Below are positions 57,410 to 64,000 of a DNA stretch of 64,000 nucleotides, piece by piece (position 1 is the stretch's first letter; every line of letters begins with the position of its first letter). The translations under genes and the position numbers were made by a program. Source of the DNA: Tetrapyrgos nigripes (taxonomy: Eukaryota; Basidiomycota; Agaricomycetes; Agaricales; Campanellaceae). Location of the stretch: the NCBI GenBank assembly GCA_013368315.1, contig JAACJM010000058.1:1-64000 (forward strand), read 5' to 3'. Below the pieces are notes generated by a model, which had not been told where the DNA came from, did no database searches, and saw only the letters and a list, made by a program, of their open reading frames with translations.

Positions 57410-58361
57410 GGGATCTTTTGGAGCATTGAACATTCTTGGAGAGCGAATAAGCTTTGCCATTAGTGCAGGTTCTAGCCCAACCTCGAGGTGTCCGTTGGGT
57501 GTCCGCCACAATACTGTCCTGAACGAGCAACCTGTCGGAGGGCCAAAACCGAAATTGAGGGATAGGTCGGGGATATCGGAGCAACGTATGTATCTGTTTT
57601 CTGCAGGAAGTATTGCAAACATACTCACGTCACTGCTGCTTGCAAGGCTACGACACCAATGATCCAAGGAGTCTTCTAGTTGTCTACCAAGTCTGAACTT
57701 TACGCTCTTGCACTTCTCTACATCGAATTCAACATCCTGAGTCCATCTTCTTTAAACTTTCGCCTGGATGCTTCAAAGTGAGTCTAGAATCCATTGATAA
57801 GAGTTAACTTTTGGAGAGCTTGGGTAGCTGAGCAGGGAGGAAAAGGCTGGCACTGGTGGAAGAGAAAAGGTTGTCGGGGCAACGTGACGAGTTTGAACTT
57901 TCTCTTTCCCGCCATCTCTTGAGTTGTTCGGCGCGCGTACTAGCTCAGAGCTCTCGATATCAAAAGCGTCTGTCTATAGCCCATACATATAGCTGAGCAG
58001 CAGGTTTATTCACGGCGTTGATGATCACGGCCTCGTGGTACTCAACGACAAAAACACGTTTTGAATCTTCACATTGGAAGTCCTGTACTGTGCTCATGCT
58101 AATGCCATCAACCATGAAGGCCTCAGTCAGAGATCCGAACGGACGGATAAGGAACATGTAGATGATCGGCAATAATTATAAACGCAAGGTTGCAACGAGG
58201 CGAACTCCATCCTGGTATCGTATGGAAGACTGTAGGAAAATCAATATAACAGAGGACGGACGGAATGAGTACTTTCAACGAATTACCACCCACTCCAAGT
58301 TGTTTACTTCCCTGACTAGTCTTCAAGGCATTTTATACCACTCTAAACTGGCAAGCAGAAG
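57410..58361. other. Intergenic promoter region
   Basis: Divergent region between the FAD oxidoreductase and nucleoporin genes. No gene or repeat noticed. Confidence 0.5.
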
Positions 58362-61300
58362 ATGTTCCCAGTCTCCGATTTCAACGTCGTCGTTGCCGGA
58401 ATGGCTACTTTTGCAGCTACTGTGGGCTATGTGTGTTCAAAGCGTATTGTGAGGAGGAATTCCGAATCCACTTCGTGAGTGCCTTTCTGTCTCGAACTTT
58501 CCATTTGCACCCTGCAATTATCCTCTACGTCATCATGCATCCCTTCTTGATCCAAGCCCTCAACCCTTCAATATGTTCTGAAGGTCATAATCCCGCCGCC
58601 GGTTCCTTCAATGAGGCCAAGTTCACCTCGTTGTGTCTCCTGAAGGAGCCTCAAGGCTTAACCTGTCATCTTTGCCGACATGTGTTCATCTCTCTCACAC
58701 GCTTCTATATTTCTCTATCTCAGGTTCGATTCTGGAATACCTGCCTCTTCTACTCTGACCACCACCATCACCCCTAACGCCAATTCCACCGCCATTTCCA
58801 CCTCAATCTCAACCTCATCTTCCACTTTTCCTACACGATTTCCTGTTCAGACGCAGGAAAACGATACACAAGCAACTATACTCGTGGAATTGGATCAAGC
58901 ACGGTCACTACCCATACAATCCGTAGTAGCCGGACCCTCACAGACCGAAATGGCTTTACCTCTACAGTCCCCGAACACGACCTCTCCTAACGAGATAAGC
59001 AATGGTTCCGGATGTTCCAATTCCCAAGAACCCCTTTGCGCGGAATTGCAACCAATCGTCATTCTGCCTTCTTCGAAGGCTCCTATGACCGAGAAGATTT
59101 TTACAGGACCGGGATCTTGCCCAAATACACCTGGAAGTGACAGTCGAAGAAGATCTCTGAAGAGAAAGCAGATGCATGATCACGACGAAAATAATAATGT
59201 AGGACCTGTTCCATCTTGTTTCGTTTCGTTTCCTCGACATAGCATTTGGCTTTGGCTTTCTTGGCCTTTTGGACTCTTCTTGTACTCTTTGGAATGCTCG
59301 GGATGAATTCTGACCACCTTCTCCATCTGTCTGTTCGACCAATAGGCTTTGGACTATCCTTATGTACGTCGTACTTTCATCGTCGTCCTCTGTTCTTTTT
59401 GTACTGTTGCTGACATGCTTTGTCTCGTTTTCTAGAATCTCAGTGCGATATATCCCAATAAGAGAAGGACGCCGCCGAGGGAGGAGATTAGAGATATTGC
59501 CGGGGCTGAAATGACTGTAGCAGCGGTTCAGTCCCCAAATAACGTTTCGGATGGCCAACTGGTGAGATTTTTTCAACCAATTCGACTTCGTTGGGTGAGC
59601 TGACTTTTTATTTTCTGCTTTTCCAGCAACATGATGTACAAGTAAATGCGAATACTGTCGGCGTCGAAGCTACTCCAACGGCAGTTGAGGCTTCTTCGCA
59701 AAACTTAGCCTTAGGATCCGATGATCAGGTAATTTCGGAGCCAATCCCTGAACGACTAACGTCTTCGTCTTCTGCTCCTGTAAGTCTTTTTTTCACTTTG
59801 CCTGCCCAAGGACAATTGAATGCAATGCTCACTTTGATGTCTGCATAGGCTCCGCTAGAGCAAAAATCAACTCCAATGAAACCCATCCGTCCTAAGTCTA
59901 TTTCGGAGATCAATAGCAATTCGGCTGGTATCTCTGTGAAGGTGTGTGATGAAAGTCTGCGCTCGGATTTAGAGAGAGAGGCTAACCCGATCAAATGAAT
60001 CTCTTAATCTGTACCATTCTTCTACCAACGCCAGCATGACACCTATGTGGTACCGCACCAGCAGCCTTCTACATCTCTGTCAAACCCATCTACATCCACG
60101 ACTAGCTCCACAACCACCTCCAGCGGAAATACAAACTGGAATGCGAGTGTACTAAACCCCAATGCAGAGCCCGAGTCCAAGCCCAAGTCAAATTCCTCTC
60201 CCTCTTCCTCTTTCTCTCCCTTCGCCTCTCCTGCCAAATTCAACGGCGGCAACAGCAGTACCAACCCTTTCGCCGCATTTTCATCCTATTCATCTCCTAC
60301 AAGCAAGGGCAAGGCTGCCGTCGCGTCTCCCTTTTCTGCTTTCTCTTCAGGTTCCGGGTTCGGCTCCAGCTCTCCATTTTCCCCATTCTCTTCCAAAAGT
60401 ACTACGACTACGCCAGGCCTCAGACCAATCTGGTCATTGTCAAACGGGAATGACGATGGACAATCTAGTACCTTTGGTGACGATGACGGTTCTACTCCAC
60501 TCGTTTTTGGAGATGGAAATGGAAGTGAAAGTAAGAGTGTAGTTGACGGGTCTGCATCTGAGGCGAAGAATGGTTCCAAGGGAGACGGAATGGGGTCTTT
60601 CAATCGTCAGTGGTTCTTCTCCAGCTCGTTCTTAAGCTTGTTGGAGCTGACTCTCTCTCTCTCTCTGGCAGACAAAACCGGCGAAGAAGAAGAAACTGTC
60701 GAATGCGAGCTCAAAGGCGTCAAACTCTTCATCAAGCGCGGTACTAAGGAATATTCGAGTGGGATGTTGGGTCATGTTAAACTGTTGTCAAGTAAGGGTC
60801 AGGATGCTGAGAGGTTGCGTGAGTTGTGTTTCTTTCATCCGTTTTCCTTTGCTTGGCCTTTTTCCCGTTGCCCCTCGTTTCATGGGATGGCCTGCTTTTG
60901 TCTTCTCTCTTTGTGCATTGCCCAACCATATCTCATGCAATATATTTCACAGTATTCCGCCGTGAACCCCTATGGAAAATTTCTATGAACGCGCGGTTGC
61001 AGCCTACCGTTCGGTGTTCGTTTGACTCTGAGGAGTCTATCCTCCGGGTTATTCTACCAGAATCCAGTGGAGCTTGTGCAGAAGAAGGGTCGTCGGGTTC
61101 CGGTGACGGTGTCGAGAAGGAGTCCTCCAGTTCAGATAAGCAAAGCAATGTGAACTCTTCCAGCTCGAAATCTGGAGCAGACGGGGGCCATGAGATTGTG
61201 GTTTATGCGATGAAGGTGGGCATCTAACCAATACTTCCGTTTACTTTTTGTGCTGACGAGTACCTGTTCTCGTTCTTCGATGCCTCGCAGCCTGGGCGTT

Positions 61301-61368
61301 TCTGCTCAAAACAAGAATTTGGGGATTTCGCGTCTTCAGTGATGAGGAGATCTAGTCTGAAAGGCTGA
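58362..61368 (+). CDS. FG-type nucleoporin-like protein with C-terminal Ran-binding domain
   Basis: Many exons. Well supported are those from 58723 on: a Ser/Thr-rich part, a basic patch (SRRRSLKRKQMHD), NKRRTPPREEIRDI, then FG-like repeats (NPFAAFSSYSSP, SPFSAFSSGSGFGSSSPFSP). The C-terminal RanBP1-type domain reads EEEETVECELKGVKLFIKRG and, after a junction at GQDAERLL, FRREPLWKISMNARLQPTV. The gene ends SSVMRRSSLKG at 61368. The layout resembles Nup2/Nup50, which bind Ran-GTP and importins at the nuclear basket. The start (ATG 58362, MFPVSDFNVVVAGMATFAA) adds a hydrophobic N-terminus that such proteins lack. The splice from 58474 to the next exon is uncertain, so the true start may lie downstream. 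Confidence 0.75.
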
Positions 61369-61611
61369 GAGACTTTTTCATGTGGCAGTTAACGACTTTC
61401 AATGAGATGAAGACTATATAAAGGTAGAGAGTATAATTAAGTTATGTTATCATACGACTAGAAGTACAACAACTATGTAAATCACATTCCTACGAGCTGG
61501 ACTCGCTAATTATATATACTTAAGTAAAGTGTATACTAGATATGTGAGCCCGTTATATATGATTAAACCCACAAAGATATCCGAACAAATAAAGATCCTG
61601 CTGGCCTTCCG

Positions 61612-63165
61612 CTATGAGACTGATATTCCATTATTCCTCGTAACCCTCCAATTATTTCCTGGGGGAAGAACCACATCAAACGATTGGTAGTCTGCCTTAT
61701 GGGAACGGGCATGAAGGAGCGAGGTGCTGCCTATAAGAGGCACCCCATCAGATATCACTGCCGACCATACACGCTCCAACTTGAGGTCAACCCCAGGCAT
61801 GGAGAACACCAGGGTGTTGATTTTCGGATGTCTTGTCATAAAGGAGGACATTACATCCGGTCGGCCAATCCCGTATCCACAGGTGAGGGAGAAAGACGTG
61901 AGCGAGGGGAAAGAGACGTGCTCCAGAAACACATCAACAAAGTCCCGAGACGGCGTGTACGTGCTATCATCGTTCTCATCGGTCCAGTCGGCATACCACT
62001 CCAGTGTGAGGGAGGTTAGACGGTTATGAACGACGTACCGGAGGTCATCCTCTAGCGCGTACTCGAAACGCGTCTGAAATCCCAAGTCGAGCTCAGTAAG
62101 TTCTGACATGGGCTCGATTAGGGTGGAGAAGATTTCAGAGATGGTTTGGACTCTGTAGAATGCTCCAGAGAAGGAAGTTAGGGCGGTGTGACGAGGAAAT
62201 GCGCAAACGTCGCGGAGTGATTCGCTCGTCCAGGTGAGCGACGTGAGACTAGGAAGGTTGTGGGCTGGAAGTTGGTATTGGCCGTCAGGAATGAATTTGT
62301 GGCCGTACAGAATTGACGCGCGGGTGTGAAGCTTCCGTAACATGGGGGCAGCACCATTCAACCTCCGTAGGACACCCTCCAATTCACCTTCACCCGTCCA
62401 CAAGTTGAGGTCAGCTTCCACCCATCGTTTACAGTGCCACAACAGTGAGTTAAGGCTGAGTTCGTTGGCGAAATCAGGACGTCGATGTACTCTTACGCGC
62501 CGGAAGAGTCCTGTCATGTCTTCTTGAGTCGTGGCAGCTCTGATATGCAGTGGACGGTCCTTAGAGCGGGCTATCCAAGCCTGTATCTGGCCATGCGGCA
62601 CGGGAATCTGGCAGCGGATGAAAGACCATAGTTCTGGAGCCGAGAGCACGATGGACCTCCATAGATGACACACATGGGTCAAGACAAAAGGCGCCTGTAG
62701 GTGTACCTTTTTCGGCCTTTTGGAAGGCCGGCGGAAGAAACTTTGGTCGCTGTCTGGAAAACTGGTTTGTAACACCCTGCAGACCTTGTCCAATCTGGAC
62801 CGATTGATCCTCATATCCTGCTCCTCAAAGTCAAACTCCATCCAGATATAATACCGGAAGATTATCTCCCATATTTCGACGGGTAGCATACGTCTTGGTG
62901 TTGAGCGTAGCAGAGTACGATGTTCCTCTAGGAAGCGGTTCCAGATTTGCTCTAGGCGACGAATGTCTTCCAGAGATATGCCACCAGGTAATATCGACGG
63001 ATCAATGTTATGAAGACTCGTAATGGTCTTTTGTGCAACGTTGATCGAGCGGCGTATAGCTAGAGCTTGTTCCGGAGTAGGAGCGTCATTAGATTTGAGA
63101 AGAGCCGGACAGGGTGCTCCAGGAAAATCTGGTAGTTCGACAGGTGTAGGATGAGAAAGCTCCAT
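61612..63165 (-). CDS. F-box-like protein, 517 residues
   Basis: One exon from ATG at 63165 (MELSHPTPVELPDFP). A helical N-terminal part (NDAPTPEQALAIRRSINVAQ) is shared with 45787-47331. The F-box-like core is RRMLPVEIWEIIFRYYIWME, followed by FVLTHVCHLWRSIVLSAPEL and leucine-rich repeat segments (LPSLTSLTWTSESLRD, FPSLTSFSLTC). Expected role: substrate adaptor for an SCF ubiquitin ligase. Target unknown. Intact, unlike copies 1 to 3. Confidence 0.88.
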   Translation of the reverse strand: MELSHPTPVELPDFPGAPCPALLKSNDAPTPEQALAIRRSINVAQKTITSLHNIDPSILPGGISLEDIRRLEQIWNRFLEEHRTLLRSTPRRMLPVEIWEIIFRYYIWMEFDFEEQDMRINRSRLDKVCRVLQTSFPDSDQSFFRRPSKRPKKVHLQAPFVLTHVCHLWRSIVLSAPELWSFIRCQIPVPHGQIQAWIARSKDRPLHIRAATTQEDMTGLFRRVRVHRRPDFANELSLNSLLWHCKRWVEADLNLWTGEGELEGVLRRLNGAAPMLRKLHTRASILYGHKFIPDGQYQLPAHNLPSLTSLTWTSESLRDVCAFPRHTALTSFSGAFYRVQTISEIFSTLIEPMSELTELDLGFQTRFEYALEDDLRYVVHNRLTSLTLEWYADWTDENDDSTYTPSRDFVDVFLEHVSFPSLTSFSLTCGYGIGRPDVMSSFMTRHPKINTLVFSMPGVDLKLERVWSAVISDGVPLIGSTSLLHARSHKADYQSFDVVLPPGNNWRVTRNNGISVS

Positions 63166-64000
63166 GACCGGAAGCTTAAAAGACTATTCCATCAATGTTG
63201 AAGGTAAAACTTGGGTAAAACCCTACGTTTGATTAGAAGATACTCACTGTTTTAGTGGGACGAAAGACGACGAGTGGTTGATTGAGATGAAGTTGGATGA
63301 AAGAAAGATGCGTCGATAACCAACGGGTGGCCATGGTCCGTCGTACCATAACCCGGTCTCCCGCCTGTGTCAGCTGATGCTTACCACTATCATTTCATAT
63401 TTCTTCCACGTAGCTTGACTAGCTTCAGATAATGTCTGTGATATATTCGAGCATTGTGTATATACACAGTATCTGAAGATGAGCACAATGTCAATATAGT
63501 AACTAATCAGCCAGTCGACATTCAATCCCGGCGATGTCTTGCTCAAGCGTGCACTCTTCGGCGTACTTGAAGATTGTACGCCTCCTCATGAAGTCAGGCA
63601 CTCCTCTCTGCTGTCATTAGTTCAATAAGCTCAGGAGATAAACAGAGCTAATATGAAGGCATCAATCAGGTCAGATTCACAGCCCAAATTTGACGACATG
63701 ATGGTAAATGGTACAGTGAGACTCACAGCGCAAAATGCATAAGAAAGAAGATTCGCCCACTACATCTCATTGAGGTCGGGTGGACTCTTAACATTGAGGC
63801 GAGCTTGTCTTCAGACATGTTCAGATGAACGAACAGTCAGGAGCACTCACAGATCAAGAAAGGTAATCTCGGGACAGCTTGAAAATATCGCGTGGATAGA
63901 GATACGAAAAGATCTGCATTGGAGGCACTGGTAAACCTTCTATTCATGGGGAAAATCAAAAGAGCATACCTCAAATACAACGTCCAAAGGACAACCAAAG
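63166..64000. other. Right-edge region
   Basis: Promoter side of the F-box gene, then about 600 bases where splice-like sites occur but no frame is long enough to call. A gene could begin outside the window. Confidence 0.45.

Overview
The window looks like nuclear DNA of a filamentous basidiomycete, most likely a mushroom-forming Agaricomycete. Genes are split by many short GT-AG introns (about 50-90 nt) and spacers are short. The gene content fits that group: a cerato-platanin, Kre9/Knh1-like GPI-anchored wall proteins, a class 3 lipase, a berberine-bridge FAD oxidoreductase, repeated F-box genes and LINE and DNA-transposon debris. No bacterial, phage, CRISPR or plasmid feature was seen. Exon structures were rebuilt by eye from splice sites and reading frame. 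Family names come from motifs, not from searches.

Left flank (1-12 kb): a serine-rich coiled-coil protein runs off the left edge. Next come a secreted class 3 lipase, a GPI-anchored wall protein that contains a 148-bp exon-plus-intron tandem duplication, and a frameshifted F-box gene.

Centre (12.7-34.3 kb): the main structure is a large inverted duplication. The left arm is about 12762-18825 and the right arm about 25786-34334, around a spacer of about 7 kb. Each arm carries an F-box gene fragment, a HAD-like phosphatase gene and a divergently transcribed short-chain dehydrogenase (SDR) gene. Both SDR copies are open. The left HAD copy is open, and the right one has a nonsense codon plus a frameshift. 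The F-box copies carry different frameshifts. The arms have diverged by insertion. The left arm holds a long-TIR element of about 0.9 kb. The right arm holds a 1.39-kb Mutator-like element (9-bp target duplication, TIRs of about 200 bp) with a small intact spliced zinc-ribbon gene, and a decayed LINE tail. The single-copy spacer encodes a membrane-anchored surface protein and a TMEM135-like membrane protein.

Right flank (34.3-64 kb): two alpha/beta hydrolases, a MUP1-like amino-acid permease, a cerato-platanin, an F-box protein with an acidic/basic tail, a second Kre9-like GPI protein, a hAT-like non-autonomous element, an intron-containing tRNA, an ER thioredoxin-domain protein ending in VDEL, a berberine-bridge oxidoreductase, an FG-type nucleoporin with a Ran-binding domain, and another F-box protein. 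Secreted or cell-surface functions (lipase, two GPI proteins, cerato-platanin, BBE oxidase) are frequent, but no biosynthetic cluster is evident. Several foldback elements lie between genes.
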